A stretch of 6,213 nucleotides of DNA from NCBI GenBank assembly GCA_947062645.1, contig CAMSQT010000076.1, positions 1-6,213 on the forward strand, given 5' to 3'. Under the pieces are notes generated by a model that worked only from the letters and a program-made list of their open reading frames with translations, did not search any database and was not told where the DNA came from. Every line of letters starts with the position of its first letter. Position 1 is the first letter of the stretch. This document shows, in pieces, positions 1 through 6,128 of the stretch. The DNA comes from an uncultured Clostridium sp. GTDB lineage: Bacteria; Bacillota; Clostridia; TANB77; CAG-508. A program made the position numbers and the translations under genes.

Positions 1-228
1 AAATATGAATTCCAGTTTTATTTATTAACCTCTTCTTATGTAATATCAATTTACTATGTATTAAAAGCAACCATTCTTTACACCAAAGGAAGAAAAGAAT
101 ATTTAGAAAGTTTAAGTGACATTTCTGAAATTGTAAAAAAAGATAAACCAATCAAAAAAACTGCTAAAAAAAGAAATCAAAAACAAAAAGAAGAAATAAA
201 AGAAAAAGAGGGAACAAAAAATGATTAA
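1..228 (+). CDS. C-terminal part of a membrane protein with a lysine-rich tail (5' end outside window)
   Basis: An open frame runs in from the window edge and stops at TAA 226-228, giving 75 visible residues. Residues about 4-28 form a hydrophobic, tyrosine-rich stretch ending in YYVLKATILY that looks like a membrane-spanning helix. It is followed by KGRKEYLESLSDI and then a strongly charged cytoplasmic-looking tail (many Lys, Glu and Gln, residues 45-75). The stop lies inside the start of yicC (ATGATTAA, 8-base overlap), so the two genes are probably co-transcribed and translationally coupled. The pattern of a last membrane helix followed by a short KGRKEY segment reminds me of C-termini of membrane-anchored glycosyltransferases, but this is only an impression. 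Too little of the protein is visible to assign a function. Codon use matches the neighbouring genes, which supports a real coding region. Confidence 0.6.
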   Translation, partial: KYEFQFYLLTSSYVISIYYVLKATILYTKGRKEYLESLSDISEIVKKDKPIKKTAKKRNQKQKEEIKEKEGTKND

Positions 229-1102
229 AAGTATGACAGGATATGGAAAAGCACTTTTAAGCAAAAACCAAAGAGAATATCAAGTAGAAATAAAAAGCGT
301 CAATCATAGATACTTAGACATTTCCATAAAAATGCCAAAAGTGTTAAGTTATTTAGAAGAAGAGGTAAAAAAACAAATTGCCAAGAAAATAAAAAGAGGA
401 AAAGTAGATGTATTTATTTCTTTCCAAAACAATGGGGAAGAAGGAAAAGAAATAAAAATAAACACTGAAATTGCCAAAATATATATAGACGAGTTAAGAA
501 AATTAGCCAAACAAGAAAACCTTTTCAGTAATATAGAAGTTACTGAAATCGCAAAACTTCCAGACGTATTAAGTATTCAAAATAAACAAGAAGACGAGGA
601 AATAAAACTAGAATTGCAAGAAGTAGTAATAGAAGCAACCAACCAATTAGTAGAAATGCGAACCATAGAAGGTAGCAAACTAGCAGAAGATTTACAACAA
701 AGAATGCTACAAATGAATCAAAAAGTTATGCAAATATCTTCACTTTCTACTGGACTTATTGACGAATATGTAGTAAAATTAGAAGGTAGAATAAAGGAAC
801 TATTAAAAACAAAAGAAATTGACGAAGCAAGATTAGCACAAGAAGTTGTAATTTATGCTGACAAATGCTCTGTGGAAGAAGAAGTAACCAGACTAAAAAG
901 CCATATATCACAATTTGAAAAGTTATTAAGCAATGAAAAAAACGAGGCAATTGGGAAAAAATTAGATTTTATTGTGCAAGAAATGAACCGTGAGACAAAT
1001 ACCATTGGTTCAAAAGCCAATAATTTAGAAATAACCAATGATGTTATTGATATGAAAACGCAAATCGAAAATGTACGAGAGCAAATTCAAAATATCGAAT
1101 AA
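221..1102 (+). CDS. yicC: YicC/YloC family endoribonuclease
   Basis: The 293-residue product has the family's usual length (about 290) and both signature ends. The N-terminus is MIKSMTGYG, followed by KSVNHRYLDI (residues 25-34) and RGKVDV (about 59-64), typical of the YicC N-terminal domain. The C-terminal DUF1732 region has a helical EEEVTRLKSHISQF segment, GKKLDFIVQEMNRE (245-258), the hallmark RETNTIGSK (257-265) and the ending REQIQNIE. Characterised members are oligomeric cytoplasmic endoribonucleases; E. coli YicC has also been linked to small-RNA turnover. The start is fixed by GAGGG at 208-212, eight bases before ATG, and by the conserved MIKSMTGYG opening. The gene overlaps the upstream membrane-protein gene by 8 bases and precedes remA by 26 bases, the same yloC-remA order as in Bacillus subtilis. 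Family assignment is firm; the RNA target here is unknown. Confidence 0.96.
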   Translation: MIKSMTGYGKALLSKNQREYQVEIKSVNHRYLDISIKMPKVLSYLEEEVKKQIAKKIKRGKVDVFISFQNNGEEGKEIKINTEIAKIYIDELRKLAKQENLFSNIEVTEIAKLPDVLSIQNKQEDEEIKLELQEVVIEATNQLVEMRTIEGSKLAEDLQQRMLQMNQKVMQISSLSTGLIDEYVVKLEGRIKELLKTKEIDEARLAQEVVIYADKCSVEEEVTRLKSHISQFEKLLSNEKNEAIGKKLDFIVQEMNRETNTIGSKANNLEITNDVIDMKTQIENVREQIQNIE

Positions 1103-1128
1103 TAGAAGTAAAGAAATGGAGGAAAGCG

Positions 1129-1386
1129 ATGCAATTAGTAAATATAGGTTTTGGAAATATTGTTTCAGCCGAAAGAATTGTATCAATTGTCAGTCCAGAA
1201 TCAGCACCAATTAAAAGACTAGTACAAGAAGCAAAGGACAATAAAACAGCAATTGATGCAACCTATGGAAGAAGAACAAGAGCCGTATTAATTATGGACT
1301 CAGGGCATATTATATTATCAGCCATTCAACCAGAAACAATTGGTAGTAGGGCAGATAAATCAATATCACAGGAATTCGAAAAATAA
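1129..1386 (+). CDS. remA: RemA family DNA-binding regulator (DUF370, YlzA)
   Basis: The 85-residue product closely resembles B. subtilis RemA. It shows NIGFGNIVSAERIV (5-18), SPESAPIKRL (22-31), DATYGRRTRAV (43-53) and HIILSAIQPET (60-70). RemA assembles into ring-shaped oligomers that bind DNA through arginines; in B. subtilis it activates biofilm matrix and osmoprotection operons. The B. subtilis DNA-contact residues R18, R50 and R51 correspond to R16, R48 and R49 here, at a constant offset of two, so DNA binding should be intact. The targets in this organism are unknown. GGAGG at 1118-1122 lies six bases before ATG, an excellent ribosome binding site. The gene sits between yicC and the rpoZ/gmk pair, its conserved place. 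One oddity: sixteen further coding-like codons follow the TAA in the same frame (see the 1387-1437 entry). Confidence 0.96.
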   Translation: MQLVNIGFGNIVSAERIVSIVSPESAPIKRLVQEAKDNKTAIDATYGRRTRAVLIMDSGHIILSAIQPETIGSRADKSISQEFEK

Positions 1387-1437
1387 AATCCAATGTCCCC
1401 AATGCAACCCGGAACCAGTGGAGACATGGGAGAATAA
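1387..1437 (+). other. In-frame coding-like tail after the remA stop codon
   Basis: Directly after the remA TAA (1384-1386) the same frame continues for sixteen sense codons reading NPMSPMQPGTSGDMGE and stops at TAA 1435-1437. The stretch is richer in G and C than typical spacer DNA of this window and its residues look like a flexible protein tail. Two in-frame ATGs (1393, 1402) exist, but neither has a good ribosome binding site, so an independent 14-residue gene is unlikely. The simplest reading is a former or occasional C-terminal extension of RemA cut off by a nonsense change. A non-coding spacer that happens to read openly over this short length cannot be excluded. It also contains an imperfect inverted repeat (1393-1427). 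Confidence 0.4.
1393..1427 (+). repeat. Imperfect inverted repeat (possible RNA hairpin) between remA and rpoZ
   Basis: ATGTCCCCA at 1393-1401 can pair with TGGAGACAT at 1419-1427, eight of nine positions matching with one C-A mismatch, around a 17-base loop. No T-run follows, so it is not a normal intrinsic terminator. It could be a weak processing or spacer hairpin within the operon mRNA, or simply chance in a formerly coding tail. Confidence 0.25.
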
Positions 1438-1464
1438 AATAAAAAAGGAAAGGAAAGATTTAAA

Positions 1465-1656
1465 ATGATAGTAAAACCAACCGTAGGAGAATTATTAACC
1501 AAAGCACAAAATAGATATGAATTAGTCATTGCAACAGCAAGAAGAGCAAGACAAATTGCAGCAGGAGACGAAGCAAAAACAAAAGTAAAAGAAGAATCAC
1601 CAGTAACCTTAGCTGCCAATGAAATAGCAGAAGGGAAGGTAACTATCGTATGTTAG
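1465..1656 (+). CDS. rpoZ: DNA-directed RNA polymerase omega subunit
   Basis: The 63-residue product has the short omega fold of Firmicutes. It opens MIVKPTVGELL, carries the core motif NRYELVIATARRARQIA (16-32), and ends with PVTLAANEIAEGKVTI (46-61), matching the family's usual 'RY.LV.A.AKRARQ' helix and 'PV..A..EIAEGK' end. Omega binds the C-terminal part of the beta' subunit, helps assemble and stabilise RNA polymerase, and in some bacteria takes part in the ppGpp response. A purine-rich AAGGAAAGGAAAG (1446-1457) precedes ATG by about eight bases. The stop TAG (1654-1656) lies inside the first codons of gmk. In B. subtilis rpoZ follows gmk; here it precedes it. Length and motifs are complete. 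Confidence 0.95.
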   Translation: MIVKPTVGELLTKAQNRYELVIATARRARQIAAGDEAKTKVKEESPVTLAANEIAEGKVTIVC

Positions 1657-2210
1657 TCATATTGTCAGGAGTAGCAGGAGCAGGAAAAGATACCATAAAA
1701 AAAGAATTAATCCAAAGGATGGAAAATGTGATATCACTTCCATCTTTTACTTCTCGTTCTATGCGTGAAGGAGATATAGAAGGACAAACCTATAACTTTG
1801 TTACCAAAGAAGAATTTGAGAAAATGATAGAAAATCAAGAATTTTATGAATATGACATCCATCATAACCAATACTATGGAACCTCAAGAAAACTATTAAA
1901 CGAAAAAATCAAAGGTGGAAAAATAATCGTAAAAGATATTGATGTCAATGGAACCGAGCATTTAAAAGAATTATTAAAAGAAGATACCAAAATTGTAACC
2001 ATATTTTTAAGAGTACCAAAGGAAGAACTAAAAAGAAGACTAGAAGCTAGAGTAGACAAGCCTAGTCCACAAGAAGTAATGCTTCGACTAAACCGATTTG
2101 ATTATGAAGAATCTAAAATAGGTTCTTATGATTATGTACTAAAAAATGATGACTTAGAAAAAACCGTACAGATTATTCAAACCATTATTGAAGCCAATCA
2201 AGAAAAATAA
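1650..2210 (+). CDS. gmk: Guanylate kinase
   Basis: The 186-residue product should phosphorylate GMP (and dGMP) to GDP with ATP in the cytoplasm. The P-loop is GVAGAGKDT (7-15), with catalytic lysine K13. GMP-site residues known from the yeast enzyme (S34, R38, R41, Y50, E69, Y78, T80, D100) all have counterparts at a constant offset of two: S32, R36, R39, Y48, E67, Y76, T78 and D98. The lid and C-terminus follow the family: FLRVPKEELKRRLEAR, then YDYVLKNDDLE. Two variations stand out: the P-loop has GKDT rather than the usual GKGT/GKGS, and the usual 'TTRxPRxGE' reads TSRSMREGD. The start overlaps the end of rpoZ by 7 bases, so translation is probably coupled; GAAGGGAAGG (1630-1639) inside rpoZ can serve as the ribosome binding site. 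No other GMP kinase is visible, so this is likely the functional enzyme. Confidence 0.93.
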   Translation: MLVILSGVAGAGKDTIKKELIQRMENVISLPSFTSRSMREGDIEGQTYNFVTKEEFEKMIENQEFYEYDIHHNQYYGTSRKLLNEKIKGGKIIVKDIDVNGTEHLKELLKEDTKIVTIFLRVPKEELKRRLEARVDKPSPQEVMLRLNRFDYEESKIGSYDYVLKNDDLEKTVQIIQTIIEANQEK

Positions 2211-2242
2211 CAAAAATAAAAGGAAGAAGGAAAACAAACAAC

Positions 2243-3194
2243 ATGGAAGAAAACAAAGAAAGATTTTTAGATGGTTTATTAAAACAATTATGCCAAGAAA
2301 TGAACATCAAACTAGAAATGTTATCTTATGACTGGATTTTGCAACTGACTAAAGACGGAAAAGTAAGACATATTACCAGAAACCACTTTGACAACAACCC
2401 ACAAGCAAGTGGTGAAATAGCAAATGACAAATATGCTACCTATGAAGTCTTAAAGTCACAAAATGTACCAGTAATTGAGCATACCATGCTATTTAATCCC
2501 GGAACCAGAAGTCGTTATGTACAAGAAGACGAAGGCGTTTGGCAAATTGCTCACAAAGAATTCGAAAACCAGAACCATAAAGTGGTCGTAAAACCAAATG
2601 ACGGATGGGAAGGAAAAGAAGTAGCACTTTGTCATACCAAAAAAGAACTAGAAGTTACCATTGAAAAGTTGTTCCAAAAACATGGAACAGTTAGCATATG
2701 TCCTTACTATGACATTGAAACGGAATACAGAACTTTTTACCTAAATGGAAAAGTAGAGTTAATTTATGGGAAAACCAAACCATTTGTAATAGGAGACGGA
2801 AAAGCAAGCTTAGCAGAACTAGTACAAAAACTAGACTTACCAGACAAAAAAGTAGTAAGAGACAACTTAAGTCTATTAGACTTAGAATCTGTGCCAGCTA
2901 AAGGTGAAAAAATCGAGATTTCTTGGAAGCATAACTTAAGTGGTGGCTCCATTCCAACTGTTTTAGAAAAAGGAGAGTTATACGAAAAAATAGAAAAATT
3001 AGCAATTCAAGCAGGAAAGGCTTTAAATATGAACTTTGCAACCATTGATATTATTCGTACAACCAATAACCGGGTTATTTGTTTTAGAAATAAATTCAGG
3101 TGTATGTGCGCCTATCTTTGCTCAAAATGTTGATAATGGTTATGAAATAGTAAAAGCAATTTATAAAAAAGCATTAGAAGCTTTATTTGAATAA
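2243..3194 (+). CDS. ATP-grasp carboxylate-amine ligase, substrate unknown; frameshifted near its 3' end
   Basis: The open frame from ATG 2243 ends at 3133 (296 residues, with an aberrant tail after residue 279). Removing one T from the run at 3078-3080 restores a 316-residue protein ending at TAA 3192-3194. The restored protein has a complete ATP-grasp domain: DKYATYEVLKSQNVPV (62-77), VVVKP with ATP-binding K117, a glycine loop GWEG (121-124), YYDIETEYR (155-163), IGDGKASL (183-190), NLSGGSIP (231-238), and Mg ligands D269 and E282/N284 in LEINSG. The motif order and the IGDGK and NLSGG elements resemble the ATP-grasp modules of cyanophycin synthetase, the glutathione synthetase half of GshF, and RimK-type ligases. 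Such enzymes join a carboxylate to an amine through an acyl-phosphate. The N-terminal 60 residues match nothing I recognise. The ribosome binding site is AGGAAGAAGG (2221-2230). The gene follows gmk by 32 bases and is last before the terminator. Without the repair, the catalytic E and N are lost. Confidence 0.85.
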
Positions 3195-3240
3195 AACGAT
3201 GTTTTTTGGGACTTAGGTTAAAAAACATCGTTTTTTCGTG
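3193..3240 (+). terminator. Intrinsic terminator closing the yicC-to-ATP-grasp unit
   Basis: A perfect 15-base inverted repeat pairs 3193-3207 (AAAACGATGTTTTTT) with 3220-3234 (AAAAAACATCGTTTT) around a 12-base GGGAC-containing loop, and a T-run continues to 3236. The left arm starts within the stop codon of the ATP-grasp gene, leaving no spacer. A-runs on the left and T-runs on the right mean it could also stop transcription on the other strand. Its arms and the start of its loop recur after def (6123-6167). Confidence 0.9.
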
Positions 3241-3255
3241 TTTTAAAAATTTTTC

Positions 3256-3284
3256 TTGTGAAAACTACAAAAATTTGATATACT
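3256..3284 (+). promoter_or_regulatory. Sigma-A promoter for priA with extended -10
   Basis: TTGTGA (3256-3261) and TATACT (3279-3284) are separated by exactly 17 bases. TG at 3276-3277, one base before the -10 hexamer, makes an extended -10 element. Transcription should start near 3291, giving a leader of about 18 bases with the AGAGGAG ribosome binding site (3298-3304) almost at the 5' end. The position just after a terminator and just before priA supports a real promoter. Confidence 0.8.
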
Positions 3285-3309
3285 AATAGGCGAAAGAAGA
3301 GGAGAAAAA

Positions 3310-3774
3310 ATGATAGCAGAAGTAATCATAAATAGAACCGCCAAAAAACTAAACAAAACATTTGACTATCATGTCCCAAACGAGTTGGAGGGACTTATTT
3401 TAGTTGGAAGCAAAGTTCTAGTACCCTTTGGGAAAGGGGAAAAACTAGAAGAAGCTTTTGTTGTAAAACTAAAAGAAAAAACTAGTTATCCAAACCAAAT
3501 AAAAAAAATAGCTAAGCTAGAAGAACAGCTAAAAGACGAGCAAATAGAACTTGCTAAATGGATGGCAAGCAGATACTTTTGTAATGTAGCCGACTGTATC
3601 AAATTAATGTTAACACCAGGAACAAGAACTTCCAATAAAGAAAAAAGAATGCAAGATAAAGCCATCAATACCGTATACTTAGCAAAAGATATAGAAGAAA
3701 TCGAATTTGATATCCAAACCCGGAAAAATAAAAACAGAAAAGCAAAAAAAAGTAATCAATTTTATAAAAGATAA
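3310..3774 (+). CDS. priA: PriA N-terminal fragment (3' DNA-end-binding domain), open frame before the first frameshift
   Basis: This frame gives 154 residues. The first about 138 are PriA sequence: MIAEVIINRTAKKLNKTFDY, then PNELEGLILVGSKVLVPFGKG (about 23-43) and KWMASRYFCNVADCIKLMLTPG (about 83-104). In the family this region recognises the 3' end of the leading strand at stalled forks. The last 16 residues (KNKNRKAKKSNQFYKR) are out of frame and meaningless. The start is well supported: ATG follows AGAGGAG by five bases and the conserved opening begins exactly there. On its own this piece would lack the helicase. Confidence 0.85.
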   Translation: MIAEVIINRTAKKLNKTFDYHVPNELEGLILVGSKVLVPFGKGEKLEEAFVVKLKEKTSYPNQIKKIAKLEEQLKDEQIELAKWMASRYFCNVADCIKLMLTPGTRTSNKEKRMQDKAINTVYLAKDIEEIEFDIQTRKNKNRKAKKSNQFYKR

Positions 3775-3857
3775 CGAAGGGGCAACTATCCCAGAAATAG
3801 AAATGTTAACAGACGCATCAAGAGCCATTGTAAATACTTTAATAAAAAATCGGCTAT

Positions 3858-5579
3858 TTGGAAATAATAGAACAAAAAATTGAAAGAAATCCACTAGAAC
3901 AGAAAAACGAAGAAGAAATAAAAAAACAAGAAAAAGCCAAAAAACTAACCTTAACACAAGAACAAGAAAAAGCTTATCAAACTATCAAAATCAAAATGGA
4001 AAAAAATGAATACCAAGCATTTTTACTATATGGTGTAACTGGCTCTGGAAAAACAGAAGTATATTTGCAACTAATTCAACAAGCATTAGAACAAGAAAAA
4101 ACAGCCATTTTATTAGTGCCAGAAATATCCTTAACTCCCCAGATGTTAGATCGATTTATTGCAAGATTTGGAAAAAAAGAAATAGCGGTGTTACATAGCA
4201 AGTTATCCATTGGCGAAAGACATGACGAATGGGAAAGAATAAGAGCAAAAAAAGCTAAAATCGTAATTGGAGCAAGATCTGCCATCTTTGCACCACTGGA
4301 AAACATAGGAATTATTATCATTGACGAAGAACATGACAGTTCCTATAAAGCAGAATCAAATCCAAAATATGATGCAAAAGAAGTTGCCAAAAAAATAGCA
4401 AAACAAATGAAATGTCCATTAGTATTAGGAAGTGCTACCCCAGATATTAGAACCTATCAGCAAGCAAAAGATAAGGAAAAACCAGAAATAGAATTACTTT
4501 GCTTAACCCAAAGAGCCAATCACTCTTCATTACCGAAAGTACAAGTAGTAGACTTAAAACAAGAACTCATAAATGGGAATCGTTCTATGCTTAGTATGGA
4601 CTTATATACAGAAATAGAAAAAAATATAAAACAAAAAAGGCAAACTATCCTTTTCTTAAATCGAAGAGGCTATTCTACCTTTATCATGTGTAGAAGTTGT
4701 GGGTATACCGTAAAATGCAAAAACTGTAATATCAGTTTAACTTATCACAGTCACGAAAAAAAACTAAAATGTCACTATTGTGGTTACGAAGAAAAAGTAG
4801 TAACCATATGTCCAGAATGTCAAAGTGACAAAATTAGATATTTTGGAACGGGAACCCAAAAATTAGAACAAGAAATTCACAAACAATTTCCAAAAGCAAG
4901 CACCATCCGAATGGACATTGATACAGTAACCAAGAAAAACTCACATGAGCAAATTCTAAACAAATTTAAAAATGAAAATATAGATATTTTAATTGGCACC
5001 CAAATGGTAGTAAAAGGACATCATTTTCCTAATGTAACTTTAGTAGGTGTTATGGCAGCAGACAGCTCACTTAATATAGACGATTACAGAGCAAATGAAA
5101 GAACCTTCCAAATACTAACCCAAGTGGCTGGACGAGCAGGAAGAGAAAACTTAAGTGGAAAAGTAATCATACAAACCTATACCCCAGAAAATTTTACCAT
5201 TCAATGTGCCAAAGAACAAAACTACGAAAAATTTTACGAAACCGAAATAGCCTTGCGTAAACAGTTGAAATATCCACCATTTTGCGATATAATAGTAGTG
5301 AACTTTAATAGCGAAGACGAAACTGAAATACAAAAAACAAGTAACTGGGTGTATGAACAACTTAAAAAAAGCTTAGAACAAGAACAATTCAAAGTATTTA
5401 GAGCAACCCCTGCACCCATCGACAAAATACAAAACAGACATCGCTATCGTATCATAATAAAAGGAAACATGACCAAAGAAGCAAACCAAACATTAAACCA
5501 AGTTTTAAAAGAAATATATAACAAAAACCTAAAAACAACCCGAGTAACAATTGATGTCAATCCAAACAGTATGATGTGA
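3858..5579 (+). CDS. priA: PriA helicase fragment (superfamily 2 DEAD/H helicase core with zinc-binding domain)
   Basis: The open frame can begin only at a TTG (3858) and has no ribosome binding site; it is the continuation of priA rather than a separate gene. In fragment numbering it contains Walker A GVTGSGKT (59-66), Walker B DEEH (156-159) and GSATPD (191-196). A zinc-binding insertion has eight cysteines at 278, 281, 287, 290, 305, 308, 318 and 321. Motif V is KGHHFPNVTLVGVMAAD (from 386) and motif VI is QVAGRAGR (422-429), followed by the C-terminal domain to residue 573. Add 182 to convert to the repaired protein. PriA unwinds the lagging strand at stalled or repaired forks and starts loading of the replicative helicase. 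All catalytic and zinc residues are present. The stop is followed by a 72-base spacer to def. Confidence 0.9.
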   Translation: MEIIEQKIERNPLEQKNEEEIKKQEKAKKLTLTQEQEKAYQTIKIKMEKNEYQAFLLYGVTGSGKTEVYLQLIQQALEQEKTAILLVPEISLTPQMLDRFIARFGKKEIAVLHSKLSIGERHDEWERIRAKKAKIVIGARSAIFAPLENIGIIIIDEEHDSSYKAESNPKYDAKEVAKKIAKQMKCPLVLGSATPDIRTYQQAKDKEKPEIELLCLTQRANHSSLPKVQVVDLKQELINGNRSMLSMDLYTEIEKNIKQKRQTILFLNRRGYSTFIMCRSCGYTVKCKNCNISLTYHSHEKKLKCHYCGYEEKVVTICPECQSDKIRYFGTGTQKLEQEIHKQFPKASTIRMDIDTVTKKNSHEQILNKFKNENIDILIGTQMVVKGHHFPNVTLVGVMAADSSLNIDDYRANERTFQILTQVAGRAGRENLSGKVIIQTYTPENFTIQCAKEQNYEKFYETEIALRKQLKYPPFCDIIVVNFNSEDETEIQKTSNWVYEQLKKSLEQEQFKVFRATPAPIDKIQNRHRYRIIIKGNMTKEANQTLNQVLKEIYNKNLKTTRVTIDVNPNSMM

Positions 5580-5609
5580 AATTAGGGACGTTTCTTTTTT
5601 CACATTGTA
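5570..5609 (+). repeat. Inverted repeat at the priA stop containing a half-palindrome-like GGGACGTTTC sequence
   Basis: Bases 5570-5581 can pair with 5598-5609 (twelve pairs, two of them G-T), around a loop holding TTAGGGACGTTTCTTT. The priA stop codon lies in the left arm. No T-run follows the right arm, so terminator function is doubtful. From memory, GGGACGTTTCTTTTTTCAC resembles one arm of palindromic intergenic repeats that are common in clostridial genomes, here without its second arm. That likeness needs a sequence search. Confidence 0.4.
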
Positions 5610-5619
5610 GAAATATAAT
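5591..5619 (+). promoter_or_regulatory. def: Possible promoter for def
   Basis: A perfect -10 hexamer TATAAT (5614-5619) lies 33 bases before def. The hexamer 17 bases upstream (TTTCTT, 5591-5596) is a poor -35. In AT-rich DNA a TATAAT can occur by chance, and read-through from priA may be enough for def expression. Confidence 0.35.
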
Positions 5620-5651
5620 TAAAACAATATAAAGAAAAGAGGAAAGAAAAA

Positions 5652-6128
5652 ATGGCAATTCGAAAATTAAGACTAGACGGAGATGAAATTTTAAAGAAAA
5701 AATCAAGAGAAGTAGAAGTAATTGATGAAAAAATACAAATTTTGATTGATGATATGATAGAAACCATGCACAAGTACAATGGTGTGGGCTTAGCAGCAGT
5801 ACAAGTAGGTGTTTTAAAAAGAATTATTACAATTGATTTGTATGACGATAATGGTCCTATTGTTTTAATCAATCCTGTTATCATTAAGACAAAAGGAGAA
5901 CAGGAAGTAGACGAAGGTTGCCTAAGCTTTCCTAACCAATTTGCTAAAGTAATAAGACCAGCAGAAGTAGTAGTAGAATATATGGATAGGGACGGCAAAA
6001 GAATGAAAGTGAAAGCAAAAGAATTGTTAGCACAAGCTATTAGCCATGAAGTTGATCACTTAAATGGTGAGGTGTTTATGGATAAGATTATACCAGGAAC
6101 CTTGGAATATGTTGAACCTGAGAAATGA
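5652..6128 (+). CDS. def: Peptide deformylase
   Basis: The 158-residue product removes the formyl group from the N-terminal methionine of new proteins at the ribosome. All three family motifs are present: GVGLAAVQVG (44-53), EGCLSFP (88-94) with metal ligand C90, and QAISHEVDHLNG (128-139) with ligands H132 and H136 and catalytic E133. The length and compact form fit the short type 1 enzymes, without the insertions of type 2. AGAGGA (5638-5643) is eight bases before ATG, and MAIRKLRLDGD is the typical family opening, which fixes the start. It follows priA as in many Firmicutes; fmt, its usual partner, is not seen because the sequence ends. The stop TGA (6126-6128) overlaps the start of the following terminator. 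Confidence 0.97.
   Translation: MAIRKLRLDGDEILKKKSREVEVIDEKIQILIDDMIETMHKYNGVGLAAVQVGVLKRIITIDLYDDNGPIVLINPVIIKTKGEQEVDEGCLSFPNQFAKVIRPAEVVVEYMDRDGKRMKVKAKELLAQAISHEVDHLNGEVFMDKIIPGTLEYVEPEK

Larger units (their letters stand above)
3310..5579 (+). pseudogene. priA: Whole priA gene (primosomal protein N', replication restart helicase), interrupted by two +1 frameshifts
   Basis: Read as one gene with two single-base insertions removed, this stretch encodes a 755-residue PriA, a normal length for Firmicutes. The first frame is correct up to about 3723. A second frame, shifted by one, then reads KIKTEKQKKVINFIKDNEG, ATIPEIEMLTDASRAIV, NTLIKN up to 3850. The third frame takes over at GGC 3852 with GYLEIIEQKIERN. 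The middle segment belongs to the region between the N-terminal DNA-binding part and the helicase core, a winged-helix-like position in the family. The extra bases lie within 3718-3728 (CCC, GG or the A-run) and at or next to C3851. Because all three frames keep sensible PriA sequence and the codon use is unchanged, the lesions are either very recent or sequence/assembly errors. If real, only truncated fragments would be made. Confidence 0.85.

Noticed and set aside
1384..1386. TAA reassigned as a sense codon, given the remA tail
   Set aside because: TAA ends yicC, gmk and the repaired ATP-grasp gene exactly where their families end, and no internal TAA occurs in conserved regions, so the code appears standard.
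1326..1619. 97-residue reverse-strand open frame across remA and rpoZ
   Set aside because: It lies antisense to two conserved genes and has no recognisable domain.
3077..3133. Cysteine-rich C-terminal tail of the ATP-grasp frame as a metal-binding element
   Set aside because: The neighbouring frame encodes the conserved LEINSG end of the ATP-grasp domain, so the cysteines are products of an out-of-frame reading.
3078..3851. Programmed ribosomal frameshifting at the three frame changes
   Set aside because: No convincing slippery site with downstream structure is seen, three sites in two unrelated genes would be required, and neither gene family is known for recoding.
3858..3860. TTG at 3858 as the start of a separate shorter helicase gene
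   Set aside because: There is no ribosome binding site, and the preceding in-frame codons GGC TAT continue PriA-like sequence; it is the middle of priA after a frameshift.
5600..5998. 132-residue reverse-strand open frame opposite def
   Set aside because: It is antisense to a fully conserved deformylase, starts without a usable ribosome binding site, and its serine/isoleucine-rich product is what the complement of A-rich codons gives.
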